Below are positions 1 to 8,726 of a stretch of DNA of 60,580 bases, in pieces. The stretch comes from an uncultured Sphingopyxis sp. (lineage in GTDB: Bacteria > Pseudomonadota > Alphaproteobacteria > Sphingomonadales > Sphingomonadaceae), in the NCBI GenBank assembly GCA_936933955.1, contig CAKZIN010000030.1, positions 1 through 60,580 of the forward strand, written 5' to 3'. Position 1 is the stretch's first letter; the number at the start of each line of letters is the position of its first letter. The notes below the pieces were generated by a model, which saw only the letters and a list, made by a program, of their open reading frames with translations, had not been told where the DNA came from and made no database searches. The translations under genes and the position numbers were made by a program.

Positions 1-449
1 CGAGCGCGACGGCTCAGCCGTCGCGTGCGCCGGAGCCGCCGGTCGCGCCGACCCGCGCGTTCGACTCGCCGGAACCTGCGCCCGCTCCCAGCGCGCGCTA
101 CAGCGACTTCGACGAAGCGGAGGATGAGCTGCTGCTCGACGGTCAGCTCGACGCGCCGACGCCGCCCACCGACGGCGGCGCGCCTCGGCCGGGCTTTGGC
201 TCGCAAGTGGGGTTTGGCGGCGCAGCCTCATCGACAGCGCCTGCAACCGAACCCGCGCAACGCGAGCCCGCCAAGGCCGACGCTCCGAAAGCCGAGCCCG
301 CCAAGCCAGCGGGAGCGACGCTGTTCGAGCGTATGAAGCATCTCTCGCGGCTCGAATCCGGCAAGTCGGGGCCGAGCGACGGCGACGATGACGATCCCGA
401 CGGCTTCCCGTCGATGCCGCGCTTCCTCGGTCGTCAAAGCAATCAGTGA
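1..449 (+). CDS. ftsZ: FtsZ cell division GTPase, C-terminal end only (5' end outside window)
   Basis: Open from the left edge in the frame starting at base 3 to TGA at 447-449, so only about 148 C-terminal residues are present. Seen: a Pro/Ala/Asp/Glu-rich, low-complexity stretch with no fold, then a short basic segment (LFERMKHLSRLESG) and a final PSMPRFLGRQSNQ. Known: FtsZ ends in a long disordered linker and a conserved C-terminal peptide that binds FtsA and other partners, and in alphaproteobacteria this peptide resembles IPAFLRRQAN. The match of the last residues plus the linker is the basis for the call; the GTPase domain is not in the window. The envelope-type SPOR gene downstream fits a division neighbourhood. 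Confidence 0.85.
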   Translation, partial: SATAQPSRAPEPPVAPTRAFDSPEPAPAPSARYSDFDEAEDELLLDGQLDAPTPPTDGGAPRPGFGSQVGFGGAASSTAPATEPAQREPAKADAPKAEPAKPAGATLFERMKHLSRLESGKSGPSDGDDDDPDGFPSMPRFLGRQSNQ

Positions 450-537
450 CGGCGACCAGCGACGTTTGACGCCAAAATGGCGGTGGAGCGCGTCGGGCCG
501 TGGTGACCACCCCGACGCGCTTTGCTACAGCGGTGCG

Positions 538-2538
538 ATGATCGTCTCGCCGATGCGCACCCCCCGCGCCCGTTCGTCGCGGTTCGCCGCTCTCCGTATC
601 GCCGCACTGCTCGGTATCGCGAGCCTTTCGACCGCCGCCGCAGCGCAGTTTGCCGCAAGCGACGGCGGTTTGTCGGCGGAGCAGCTGGCGCGTGCCAACG
701 CGCAGGCGCAGCTCGGCTCCGCGCTCCAGCGGGTGGCGACCAACGGCAACGACGGCTTTGCGTTGGCGCAGGCGGGGCGGGCGGCGCTCGCGCTGGGCGA
801 CGCGCGCGCGGCATTGGGTTTTCTCGGCCGGGCGGAGCAGCTGCTGCCGCGCGATGCGGGGATCAAGGCAGCGCTCGGCGCGGCGATGGTCCAGCTCGAG
901 GATCCGACGGCGGCGCTGCGTTATTTCGATCAGGCGGCGGCGCTGGGCGGGATCGAGCGGCTGTATCTTGGCGACCGCGGGCTCGCCTACGACCTGCTCG
1001 GCGACCAGCGGCGCGCGCAGGGTGACTATGCCGTCGCAATGCAAAGCGCGCCGAGCGCCGAGCTGACGCGGCGTTATGCCTTGTCGCTGGGCATCTCGGG
1101 GCAATCCGATGCGGCGGTGCAGATGCTCGCGCCGCTGCTGCGTGCGCAGGATCGCGCAGCTTGGCGTTCGCGCGCGATGATCCTCGCCATGAACGGGCGG
1201 CCGGAGGAGGCGCGCCAGATCGCGCGCACGACGATGCCGAGCGAGCTGGCGCAGGGGCTCGATCCCTATTTCGCGCTGATGGACCGGCTGACCCCGCCGC
1301 AGCTCGCCGCAGCTTCGCACTTCGGGCGCTTCCCGAACTACGACGTGCTGCGCGCGCAGCCTTCGAGGGCGGAGGCGGTGCGCATGGCGAGCGCCACGTC
1401 GGCGGCGACTCCGGCGCGAACCGCGGCGGCCAGCAGCAGCCGCGACCGTTCGCGCTCGCGGTCGAGCTCGCGTGTGAGTGCAGCCGACCGTTTCGAGGCG
1501 AGCCGTGGCACGGCGCGTGAACGGAGCGTCGCAACCGCGACGCCTTCGCCGAGCCCCGCTGCCGCCCCGACTCCTGCGCCCGCGCCCGCCCCCGTCCGTG
1601 TTGCGGTCGCGAGCCCGCCGCCCATCCCCGCGCCCAGCTACGCGGCGCCGGTCGCGTCGCCGAGGGTATCGGTGACGCCGCGCCCCGCTCCCGAACCGAT
1701 CGCGCCCGCAGCCTCCTCTCCGACTGCCGCGCCAGGTCGCCTGCTCGAGCCTGCACCCTCGCCGTCCGTCGCTCCCGCGCCGGTGCGCGTCGCGGCGTTG
1801 CCGCCGTCGAGCGTTCCGAGCGCGAGCCCGTCCGCGACCTTTGCGTTGCCGCCAGCACAGCCCCCCGCGCCCGCGCCGGTCGCCACCGCAATTCCTGCGC
1901 CGACGGTCGCGGCGGTGGTGCCTCCGCCGAGCGTCCAGCCCGCCGCTCCGACTGCCAACACGACGGTCGTCGCTGGCTGGAACCTGGGCGATGTCGTCAA
2001 CTCGCTGACCGTTACCGCTGAGGAGCAGGCGCGCGGCTCGCACGGGCTCACCGCCGCCGAGTTGCAGGGCATCGCCGACGATCGCCGCCGCCAGCAACAG
2101 GCGGAGGCGGCGGAGCGCCGTCGTCGCCAGCAGGCCGAAGCCGCCGCCAATCGTGCCCGCGCTGCGGAAGCCGAACGTGCGCGCGTCGCCGAAGCCGAAG
2201 CCGCGCGCGAACGTGCCGAGGCGGAGGCCAAGGCACGCGAGGAGGCGGAGAACCGCCGCCGCCACCCCGCACGCACCTGGGTGCAGATCGCGACCGGCAA
2301 CGACGCCGCCCGCCTCGCCAGCGACTGTGCGCGCCTGCGCCGCGAACATAGCGCGGCGTGGGACGGCCAGAGCTGCGCCACCGCCGAATGGGGTCGCACT
2401 CGCCGCCTGGTCGTCGGTCCGTTCCGTAACGCCGCCGCCGCGCGCACCTGGGAGCGCGCCTACAAGGCGGCGGGCGGCAACGCCTTCGTTTGGAACAGCG
2501 GCGTCGGTGAGGAGGTGACGCCGGTCGGGCGGCGGTGA
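538..2538 (+). CDS. TPR and SPOR domain envelope protein
   Basis: About 666 residues. The frame is open from 388, but ATG 538 is preferred because it gives a signal peptide (hydrophobic segment ending near TAAAAQ); ATG 553 is an alternative. After the signal come TPR-like helices (about residues 45-250, with LGRAEQLLPRD and YLGDRGLAYDLLGD), then a long Pro/Ala/Ser-rich region (about 280-470), an Arg/Glu/Ala-rich coiled coil (about 510-580) and a C-terminal SPOR-type domain (TWVQIATGN to RTWERAYKAAGGNAFVW). Known: SPOR domains bind denuded peptidoglycan glycan strands at division sites. Inference: an exported septal or cell wall protein, consistent with ftsZ upstream. Its last 4 bases overlap the start of the dGTPase gene, suggesting coupling. 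Confidence 0.75.
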   Translation: MIVSPMRTPRARSSRFAALRIAALLGIASLSTAAAAQFAASDGGLSAEQLARANAQAQLGSALQRVATNGNDGFALAQAGRAALALGDARAALGFLGRAEQLLPRDAGIKAALGAAMVQLEDPTAALRYFDQAAALGGIERLYLGDRGLAYDLLGDQRRAQGDYAVAMQSAPSAELTRRYALSLGISGQSDAAVQMLAPLLRAQDRAAWRSRAMILAMNGRPEEARQIARTTMPSELAQGLDPYFALMDRLTPPQLAAASHFGRFPNYDVLRAQPSRAEAVRMASATSAATPARTAAASSSRDRSRSRSSSRVSAADRFEASRGTARERSVATATPSPSPAAAPTPAPAPAPVRVAVASPPPIPAPSYAAPVASPRVSVTPRPAPEPIAPAASSPTAAPGRLLEPAPSPSVAPAPVRVAALPPSSVPSASPSATFALPPAQPPAPAPVATAIPAPTVAAVVPPPSVQPAAPTANTTVVAGWNLGDVVNSLTVTAEEQARGSHGLTAAELQGIADDRRRQQQAEAAERRRRQQAEAAANRARAAEAERARVAEAEAARERAEAEAKAREEAENRRRHPARTWVQIATGNDAARLASDCARLRREHSAAWDGQSCATAEWGRTRRLVVGPFRNAAAARTWERAYKAAGGNAFVWNSGVGEEVTPVGRR

Positions 2539-3710
2539 GCGGCCCGCTCTCGCACATCGCCAGTCGTCCTTCGGACAGCCGCGGGCGGCTCCATCCCGAA
2601 CGGTCGGAGACCCGCGGCCCGCGCGACGCCTTTCAGCGCGACCGCGACCGCATCGTCCATTCGATCGCCTTCCGTCGCCTGCGCCACAAGACGCAGGTGT
2701 TCATCGCGCCCGATGGCGATCACTATCGCGTCCGCCTGACCCACAGCATCGAGGTCGCGCAGATCGGGCGCAGCATGGCGCGCGCGCTGGGCCTCAACGA
2801 GGATCTGACCGAGGCGCTGTGCCTCGCCCACGATATCGGGCATCCGCCCTTTGGCCACGCGGGGGAGGACGCGCTCGAGGCGTGTCTCGCGCCGTTCGGC
2901 GGCTTCGATCACAATGCGCACACGCTGCGGGTGCTGACCCGCCTCGAAAGCCCCTATCCGCGCTTCGACGGGCTCAACCTTACGTGGGAGACGCTGGAGG
3001 GGCTCGCCAAGCACAACGGTCCGATCACCGCGCCGACCTGGGCGATGCGTGAGGTCGACGCGGCATTCCCGCTCGACCTCTCCACCCACGCGTCGGCGGA
3101 GGCGCAGGTGGCGGCGATCGCCGATGACATCGCCTACGATAATCACGACATCGACGATGGCATTCGTGCGGGGCTGCTCGACCTCGAAACGCTGCTCGAC
3201 CAGCCGATGATCGCGCGGGCCTATGCCGAGGTGAGCGCGGACTACCCCGACGTATCGCGCGCGCGGCGCCTGCGCGAACTGGTGCGGCGACAGATCGGGA
3301 CGATGGTCACCGACGTGCTCCAGGCGAGCGTCGAACGCGCAGGCGCGATGGGTCTGACGAACGTCGCAGACGTACGCGCGGCGGGCGCCGCAGTGGTCGG
3401 CTTCTCGGACGCGATGGCGCTGGCGGAGCGTGACCTTAAACGCTTTATGTACCGCTCGCTTTACCATCACCCGGGCCAGATCGCGGCGGCGGACGCGGCG
3501 CGCGAGGTGGTGACGCAGCTGTTCGCCGCCTACGCCCACGACCCGCGCGCGATGGGCGGCGAATGGCGCGAAGGCTGCCCTGCGGACGACACGGCAAAGG
3601 CGCGCCACGTCGCCGACTATATCGCCGGCATGACCGACCGCTTCGCCATCCAGGCGCTGGCAAAGCTCCACGGCCGTGACGCGGTGCCGGAGGCGTTGGC
3701 GCACGTTTGA
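2535..3710 (+). CDS. dgt: Deoxyguanosinetriphosphate triphosphohydrolase-like HD protein
   Basis: 391 residues from a GTG start that overlaps the upstream stop (GTGA). Known: dGTPase-like HD proteins hydrolyse dNTPs to deoxynucleoside and triphosphate. Seen: the HD metal-site residues are intact, with H70 in LTHSIEVAQIGR, H99-D100 in LAHDIGHPPFGHAGE, and a later Asp in IADDIAYDNHD. The N-terminal RDRDRIVHSIAFRRLRHKTQVF block is the usual signature of the short, non-E. coli type of this family (about 390-400 residues). Substrate specificity cannot be read from sequence. The gene ends just before a long hairpin repeat that may end transcription. Confidence 0.93.
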   Translation: MSGPLSHIASRPSDSRGRLHPERSETRGPRDAFQRDRDRIVHSIAFRRLRHKTQVFIAPDGDHYRVRLTHSIEVAQIGRSMARALGLNEDLTEALCLAHDIGHPPFGHAGEDALEACLAPFGGFDHNAHTLRVLTRLESPYPRFDGLNLTWETLEGLAKHNGPITAPTWAMREVDAAFPLDLSTHASAEAQVAAIADDIAYDNHDIDDGIRAGLLDLETLLDQPMIARAYAEVSADYPDVSRARRLRELVRRQIGTMVTDVLQASVERAGAMGLTNVADVRAAGAAVVGFSDAMALAERDLKRFMYRSLYHHPGQIAAADAAREVVTQLFAAYAHDPRAMGGEWREGCPADDTAKARHVADYIAGMTDRFAIQALAKLHGRDAVPEALAHV

Positions 3711-3719
3711 GCCTCCACG

Positions 3720-3796
3720 TGCTCCTGCGAAAGCAGGGGCCCAGGGCGATTTAGCAATGCCCTATGACGCCCTAGGCTCCTGCTTTCGCAGGAGCA
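3720..3796. repeat. Intergenic inverted repeat, long hairpin
   Basis: Bases 3720-3737 (TGCTCCTGCGAAAGCAGG) are an exact inverted copy of 3779-3796. Pairing continues inward (3738-3741 with 3775-3778, one G-T pair), then after one mismatch 3743-3748 pairs with 3768-3773, leaving a loop of about 19 bases. Hairpins of this TGCTCCTGCGAAAGCAGG type occur many times between genes in sphingomonad genomes (recollection, not checked). It lies between dgt and the glycine riboswitch, on no coding frame that looks real, and may also act as a transcription barrier. Confidence 0.8.
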
Positions 3797-3836
3797 TAGG
3801 GGCTGTGTCGCCCACGCGCTCCCCCGCACACCGTAG

Positions 3837-3865
3837 TTGACTTGGCCTGCTGCGCACCGCATCGG
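3837..3865 (+). promoter_or_regulatory. Candidate promoter for the riboswitch-gcv operon
   Basis: A good -35 hexamer, TTGACT at 3837-3842, is followed 17 bases later by a weak -10 candidate, CATCGG at 3860-3865. This would start the transcript some 40 bases before the first glycine aptamer. Housekeeping promoters in alphaproteobacteria often keep a TTGAC-like -35 and a degenerate -10. No transcript data support it. Confidence 0.3.
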
Positions 3866-3910
3866 GCAGACGTCCGTCGGAACCGCGCGCAGGTGCGGAT
3901 TCGGCGTGCG

Positions 3911-4104
3911 CCGCGGGAGAAGGTGGGGCAACCCGCCGCCGAAGGAGCAACCGCCCCGGAATCTCTCAGGTCACCGGACCGCGGCGTTGCGAGTGGACAC
4001 TCTGGAAAGCGGGCGCTGGCCGACCGGCCGCCGCTCCACCGAAGGGGTAAGGGCGCGGGACCACCGCTCCTCAAAGCTCTCAGGTGCCGAGGACAGAGGG
4101 GGCA
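3911..4104 (+). promoter_or_regulatory. Tandem glycine riboswitch
   Basis: Two consecutive glycine aptamers. Aptamer 1 (about 3911-4009) shows GCGGGAGA, then CGCCGAAGGAGCAA (3936-3950), TCTCTCAGGTCACCGGACCG (3962-3981) and ACTCTGGAAAGC (3999-4010). Aptamer 2 (about 4010-4104) shows CACCGAAGGGGTAAG, then GCTCTCAGGTGCCGAGGAC and the closing AGAGGG. These are the conserved blocks of the gcvT-element family. Known: the pair senses glycine and usually switches on the glycine cleavage genes. The last aptamer ends about 66 bases before the GTG start of gcvT. I cannot see an obvious intrinsic terminator there, so control may act at translation or through a less obvious structure. Confidence 0.95.
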
Positions 4105-4170
4105 GGGCGATGTCAGGGGGCGGTGCGCCTCCGCGCGCCTTGCCGACCCGAAGCCGATGGGAGTGCCAGC

Positions 4171-5334
4171 GTGACCGACCTCATCCAGGAAGAGCCCGAG
4201 TTCGAGGAGCGCGGCCCCGAAGCGCTGCCGCTCGATGCCTGGCATCGTGCCCAGGGCGCGCGCATGGTCGAGTTCGCGGGCTATGAAATGCCGATCCAGT
4301 ACGACGGGATCATGGCCGAGCATCAGTGGACGCGTGAGCACGCCGGGCTGTTCGATGTCAGCCACATGGGTCAGCTGCTGGTCGACGGCGAGGGCGCTGC
4401 GGCGGCGCTCGAAACGCTGCTGCCGGGCGACATCGCGGGCCTCAAGCCCGGGCGCATCCGCTATTCGCTGCTGCTCGATGAGAATGGCGGCATTCTCGAC
4501 GATCTGATGGTGACCAACGTCACCGGCGAGGGCGCGGCGGCACGCTATTATGTCGTCGTCAACGGCGCGACCAAGTGGGATGATATCGCCCATCTGCGCG
4601 AGCATCTCCCCGATGAGATCACGCTGACGCACCTCGACGAACAGGCGCTGCTGGCGTTGCAGGGGCCCGAGGCGGCGGCGGCGCTCGACGCGATCTTCCC
4701 CGGCGTGTCGGGGGAACTCGTGTTCATGCAGGGCACCTCGCGCAGCTGGGAGGGCGTCGAGATCGGCATCGGGCGGTCGGGCTACACCGGCGAAGACGGG
4801 TTCGAGCTGTCGGTCCCGGCAAGCCATGTCGAGCGCCTTGCGGACGCGCTGGTCGCGCTGCCGCAGGTCAAGCCGATCGGCCTCGGCGCGCGCGATTCGT
4901 TGCGGCTTGAGGCGGGGCTGCCGCTCTACGGTCACGATCTGTCGCCGGAAACGACGCCGGTCGTCGCCGACCTCGGCTTCGCGCTGTCCAAGCGCCGCCG
5001 CGAAGAGGGGGGCTTCCCCGGTGCGGCCCGCATTCTCGCCGAACATTCGGGCGGCGCTGCCCAAAAGCGCGTTGGGTTGATCGTGGAAGGCCGCCAGCCG
5101 GTGCGCGAAGGCGCCATCGTGCGCGGCGACGACGGGGCGGAGATCGGCCGCGTCACATCCGGCGGGTTCGCTCCGACGCTCGGTGCGCCGATCGCGATGG
5201 CTTATGTCCCCGCCGCGCTGGCCGCGCCGGGAACCGTCGTGACGCTCGAGCAGCGGGGCAAGCCGCACCGCGCGACGGTGACGCCGATGCCATTCGTTCC
5301 TCATAATTATGTCCGCCAGGGAGGCAGCAAATGA
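4171..5334 (+). CDS. gcvT: Glycine cleavage system T protein (aminomethyltransferase)
   Basis: 387 residues. Known: takes the aminomethyl group from lipoyl-GcvH and makes methylene-THF and ammonia. Seen: N-terminal HRAQGARMVEFAGYEMP, QYDGIMAEHQWTREHAGLFD and DVSHMGQ, the folate-binding region with GYTGEDGFEL, and LGARDSLRLEAGLPLYGHDL, all typical of GcvT; length is normal. The frame is open back to 4084, but that start would run into the riboswitch. GTG 4171, preceded by GATGGGAG, is preferred. It overlaps gcvH by 4 bases (ATGA). First gene of a four-gene operon under the glycine riboswitch. Confidence 0.96.
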   Translation: MTDLIQEEPEFEERGPEALPLDAWHRAQGARMVEFAGYEMPIQYDGIMAEHQWTREHAGLFDVSHMGQLLVDGEGAAAALETLLPGDIAGLKPGRIRYSLLLDENGGILDDLMVTNVTGEGAAARYYVVVNGATKWDDIAHLREHLPDEITLTHLDEQALLALQGPEAAAALDAIFPGVSGELVFMQGTSRSWEGVEIGIGRSGYTGEDGFELSVPASHVERLADALVALPQVKPIGLGARDSLRLEAGLPLYGHDLSPETTPVVADLGFALSKRRREEGGFPGAARILAEHSGGAAQKRVGLIVEGRQPVREGAIVRGDDGAEIGRVTSGGFAPTLGAPIAMAYVPAALAAPGTVVTLEQRGKPHRATVTPMPFVPHNYVRQGGSK

Positions 5335-5702
5335 CCCGCTATTTCACCCAGGAACATGAATGGCTCGACGTCGAGGGTGACACCGCCACCGTCGGCATCA
5401 CCGACTATGCGCAGAGCCAGCTCGGCGACGTCGTGTTCGTCGAAGTCCCCAGCGCGGGCACGCAGGTGAGCAAGGGCGGCGACGCCGCGGTGGTCGAATC
5501 GGTCAAGGCCGCGTCCGACGTCTACGCCCCCGTCTCGGGCGAAGTGACCGAAGGCAACGCCGCGCTCGAAGGCGAACCGAGCCTCGTCAACAGCGCCGCC
5601 GAAAGCGACGGCTGGTTCTTCCGCATGAAGCTCACCGACACGAGCGAGCTCGACGGGCTGATGGACGACGCCGCCTACCGCGACTTCTGCGCGAACCTCT
5701 GA
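5331..5702 (+). CDS. gcvH: Glycine cleavage system H protein (lipoyl carrier)
   Basis: 123 residues. Known: carries the aminomethyl intermediate on a lipoyl-lysine between the P and T proteins. Seen: the lipoylation site is K59 in VVESVKAASDVYAPVSG; the start YFTQEHEWLDVEGDTATVGI and the C-terminal GWFFRMKLTD are family hallmarks, and length is normal. The start overlaps the stop of gcvT (ATGA), which indicates translational coupling. gcvPA follows after 19 bases. Confidence 0.97.
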   Translation: MTRYFTQEHEWLDVEGDTATVGITDYAQSQLGDVVFVEVPSAGTQVSKGGDAAVVESVKAASDVYAPVSGEVTEGNAALEGEPSLVNSAAESDGWFFRMKLTDTSELDGLMDDAAYRDFCANL

Positions 5703-5721
5703 CGAAAGACTGGGCCTGACG

Positions 5722-7080
5722 ATGCGCTACCTGCCGCTGTCCGACACCGACCGCGCCGCGATGTTGGATGCGGTGGGGGCGTCGCAGATCGACGATCTGT
5801 TCGTCGACATCCCCGCCGACCTCCGCCTTTCCGGCCCAATCGAGGGGCTGCCGCACCACGCCTCCGAGCTGTCGGTCGAGCGGCAGATGAAGTCGATGGC
5901 GGCGAAGAACATGGTCGCGGGGGAGGTGCCCTTTTTCCTGGGTGCGGGGGCGTATCGGCATCATGTGCCGGCGAGCGTCGATCATCTCATCCAGCGCGGC
6001 GAATTCCTCACCGCCTACACGCCGTACCAACCCGAAATCGCGCAGGGCACGTTGCAGGTTTTGTTCGAATTTCAGAGCCAGGTCGCGGCGCTGTTCGGCT
6101 GCGATGTCGCCAACGCGTCGATGTACGACGGCTCGACCGCGACGTGGGAAGCGGTGGTGATGGCGCGCCGCGTCACGAAGCGCAGCAAGGCGATGTTCGC
6201 CGACGGTGTGCACCCGCACTATGTCGCGGTGGCGCAGACAATGGCGCGCTACACCGAGGATAGCGTCGAGACGAGCGCACCGAAGCTCGAGGCGGACCCC
6301 GACCTCGCCAGCCTCGCCGCGCGGATCGACGATCAGACCAGCTGCGTCGTCGTACAATATCCCGACATCCTCGGCCGCGTCGCCGACCTTCGCCCGCTCG
6401 CCGAAGCCGCGCATGCCAAGGGCGCGTTGCTGGTCGCGGTGGTGACCGAGCCGGTCGCGCTGGGCCTGATCGAGGCGCCGGGCGCGATGGGCGCGGACAT
6501 CGTCGTTGGCGAAGGGCAGAGCCTGGGCGTCGGGCTCCAATTCGGCGGGCCTTACGTCGGCCTGTTCGCCTGCTCCGAAAAGCTGGTGCGGCAAATGCCG
6601 GGGCGGCTGTGCGGAGAGACGGTCGACGCTGACGGCACGCGCGGTTTCGTGCTGACGCTTTCCACGCGCGAGCAGCACATCCGCCGCGAAAAGGCGACGT
6701 CGAACATCTGCACCAACAGCGGGCTGTGCGCGCTGGCGTTCTCGATCCACATGACCCTGCTCGGCGACGCGGGCCTGACGCGGCTGGCGGAGATCAACCA
6801 CGCCCGCGCCGTGACCGTGGCGGAGCGGCTGGCGAAGCTGCCCGGCGTGACGCTGGTCAACGATCATTTCTTCAACGAATTTACGCTCGACCTCGGGCGC
6901 GAAGCGCGGCCGCTGGTGCGCGCGTTGGCGGACAAGGGCGTGCTCGGCGGAGTGTCGCTCGGCCGGCTCTACCCGGGCGAGGCCGCACTCGAAAACGGGC
7001 TGCTGGTTGCGGTGACGGAGACGGTAACCGACGCGGATATCGACGCGCTCGAAGGCGCGCTCAAGGAGGTGCTGGCATGA
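5722..7080 (+). CDS. gcvPA: Glycine dehydrogenase (decarboxylating) subunit 1
   Basis: 452 residues, the usual length of the N-terminal half of the split P protein. Known: with GcvPB it decarboxylates glycine and passes the aminomethyl group to the H protein. Seen: start MRYLPLSDTDRAAMLDAVG, FLGAGAYRHHVPASVDHL, EFLTAYTPYQPEIAQGTLQ and MYDGSTATWEAVVMARR, plus RREKATSNICTNSGLCAL near the C terminus, all family blocks. The PLP lysine is not in this subunit, as expected. The stop overlaps the start of gcvPB (ATGA), fitting a 1:1 complex. Confidence 0.96.
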   Translation: MRYLPLSDTDRAAMLDAVGASQIDDLFVDIPADLRLSGPIEGLPHHASELSVERQMKSMAAKNMVAGEVPFFLGAGAYRHHVPASVDHLIQRGEFLTAYTPYQPEIAQGTLQVLFEFQSQVAALFGCDVANASMYDGSTATWEAVVMARRVTKRSKAMFADGVHPHYVAVAQTMARYTEDSVETSAPKLEADPDLASLAARIDDQTSCVVVQYPDILGRVADLRPLAEAAHAKGALLVAVVTEPVALGLIEAPGAMGADIVVGEGQSLGVGLQFGGPYVGLFACSEKLVRQMPGRLCGETVDADGTRGFVLTLSTREQHIRREKATSNICTNSGLCALAFSIHMTLLGDAGLTRLAEINHARAVTVAERLAKLPGVTLVNDHFFNEFTLDLGREARPLVRALADKGVLGGVSLGRLYPGEAALENGLLVAVTETVTDADIDALEGALKEVLA

Positions 7081-8717
7081 ACATGAACCCCTCCGGCTGG
7101 CGCCCCGAAATGGGCGAGGGCAGCGGCACCGACGCCAGTGGCCGCCCGGCGACACACAGCGGCAATCGCGCGCTGATGCTGGAAGAGCCGCTGATCTTCG
7201 AGATCGGCTCGGCCGAGCGCACGGGGGTCGATTTCACCGACTTCGCCGACGCCGACACGCCCGCATCGCGGCTCCCCACGGCGCTGCGGCGCACCAAGCC
7301 GACCGGCCTCCCCGGGCTCAGCGAGCCGGAAACGGTGCGCCACTACACCCGCCTCAGTCGGCAGAATTACGGCATCGACCTCGGCCTGTTCCCGCTGGGC
7401 TCGTGCACGATGAAGCATAATCCCCGGCTCAACGAGCGCATGGCGCGGCTGCCGGGCTTTGCCGACATCCACCCTCTGCAACCGCAATCGACGGTGCAGG
7501 GCGCGCTGGAGGTCATCAACGAACTCGCGCACTGGCTGATCGCGCTGACCGGCATGCACGGCGTCGCGATGACGCCAAAGGCCGGCGCGCATGGCGAGCT
7601 GTGCGGCATCCTGTGCATCAAGGCGGCGCTGGAAGATCGGGGCGATACGCAGCGCAACGTCATCCTCGTGCCGTCGAGCGCGCATGGCACGAACCCCGCC
7701 ACCGCTGCCTTTGCGGGCTTCAAGGTGGAGGACATCCCCGCCACCGCCGATGGCCGTGTCGACGTGGCCGCGCTCACCGCGCGGCTCGGACCCGATGTTG
7801 CGGGGGTAATGATCACCAACCCCAACACCTGCGGCCTGTTCGAGCGCGAGTTCAAGACGATGGCCGACGCGGTCCACGCGGCGGGCGGCTACGTCTATTG
7901 CGACGGCGCCAACTTCAACGCGATCCTCGGGAAAGTGCGCCCCGGCGGCCTCGGCGTCGATGCGATGCACATCAACCTCCACAAGACCTTCTCCACCCCG
8001 CACGGTGGCGGCGGGCCGGGGTCGGGGCCAGTGGTGCTGTCCGAGGCGCTGAGCCGCTACGCCCCGCTCCCCTACACCGCACGCACCAAGGACGGCGTGG
8101 TTCACCTGGTCGAAGAAGAGGATGCCGACGCGTTCGCGCGCGAGCATTTCGGTGAGGCGCACAAAAGCTTCGGCCGCATGTGCGCCTTCCACGGCCAGAT
8201 GGGCATGTACACGCGCGCGCTGACCTACATCCTTAGCCATGGCGCGGACGGGTTGAAGCAGGTGGCCGAGGACGCGGTGCTCAACGCCAACTACGTGCTG
8301 CGCGGCATGGAGGATTTGCTCGAAGCGCCGTTCGGTGGGTCGGGCCCGTGCATGCACGAAGCGCTGTTCAGCGATAAGGGCCTCGCGCAAGGCTTTTCGA
8401 CACTCGACATCGCCAAGGGGCTGATCGACGAGGGCTATCACCCGATGACGGTCTATTTCCCGCTGGTGGTGCACGGCGCAATGCTGGTCGAACCGACCGA
8501 GACCGAGAGCAAGGCGGACCTCGACAAGTTTATCGGCGCGTTCCGTTCGGTCGTGGCGCGCGCGAAGAACGGCGAGGAAGCCCTCAAATCTGCGCCACAC
8601 CACGCCCCGCGCCGCCGCCTCGACGAAACGCTCGCCGCGCGCAAGCCGAAGCTGGGCTGGCGCGAGGAAGTGGCAGCGGCGGGCGAACCCGCGCCGAGCG
8701 AGCAGGGCGGGCGCTAG
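7077..8717 (+). CDS. gcvPB: Glycine dehydrogenase (decarboxylating) subunit 2
   Basis: 546 residues. Known: the PLP-binding half of the split P protein. Seen: the PLP lysine is K303 in HINLHKTFSTPHGGGGPGSG; FPLGSCTMKHNPRLNE (about 105-120) and NPNTCGLFEREFK (about 248-260) are conserved. The frame is open further upstream, but ATG 7077 overlaps the gcvPA stop and starts at the normal family position. A non-conserved tail after about residue 510 (RRRLDETLAARKPKLGWR) is common in alphaproteobacterial copies. Last gene of the gcv operon; the next gene is convergent and 9 bases away, with no obvious terminator between. Confidence 0.96.
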   Translation: MNMNPSGWRPEMGEGSGTDASGRPATHSGNRALMLEEPLIFEIGSAERTGVDFTDFADADTPASRLPTALRRTKPTGLPGLSEPETVRHYTRLSRQNYGIDLGLFPLGSCTMKHNPRLNERMARLPGFADIHPLQPQSTVQGALEVINELAHWLIALTGMHGVAMTPKAGAHGELCGILCIKAALEDRGDTQRNVILVPSSAHGTNPATAAFAGFKVEDIPATADGRVDVAALTARLGPDVAGVMITNPNTCGLFEREFKTMADAVHAAGGYVYCDGANFNAILGKVRPGGLGVDAMHINLHKTFSTPHGGGGPGSGPVVLSEALSRYAPLPYTARTKDGVVHLVEEEDADAFAREHFGEAHKSFGRMCAFHGQMGMYTRALTYILSHGADGLKQVAEDAVLNANYVLRGMEDLLEAPFGGSGPCMHEALFSDKGLAQGFSTLDIAKGLIDEGYHPMTVYFPLVVHGAMLVEPTETESKADLDKFIGAFRSVVARAKNGEEALKSAPHHAPRRRLDETLAARKPKLGWREEVAAAGEPAPSEQGGR

Positions 8718-8726
8718 GGCTTCGCG

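Noticed and set aside
4084..4170. A gcvT start at ATG 4084
   Set aside because: This would translate the 3' part of the second glycine aptamer and add a tail that is not family-like. GTG 4171 with its own SD is used.
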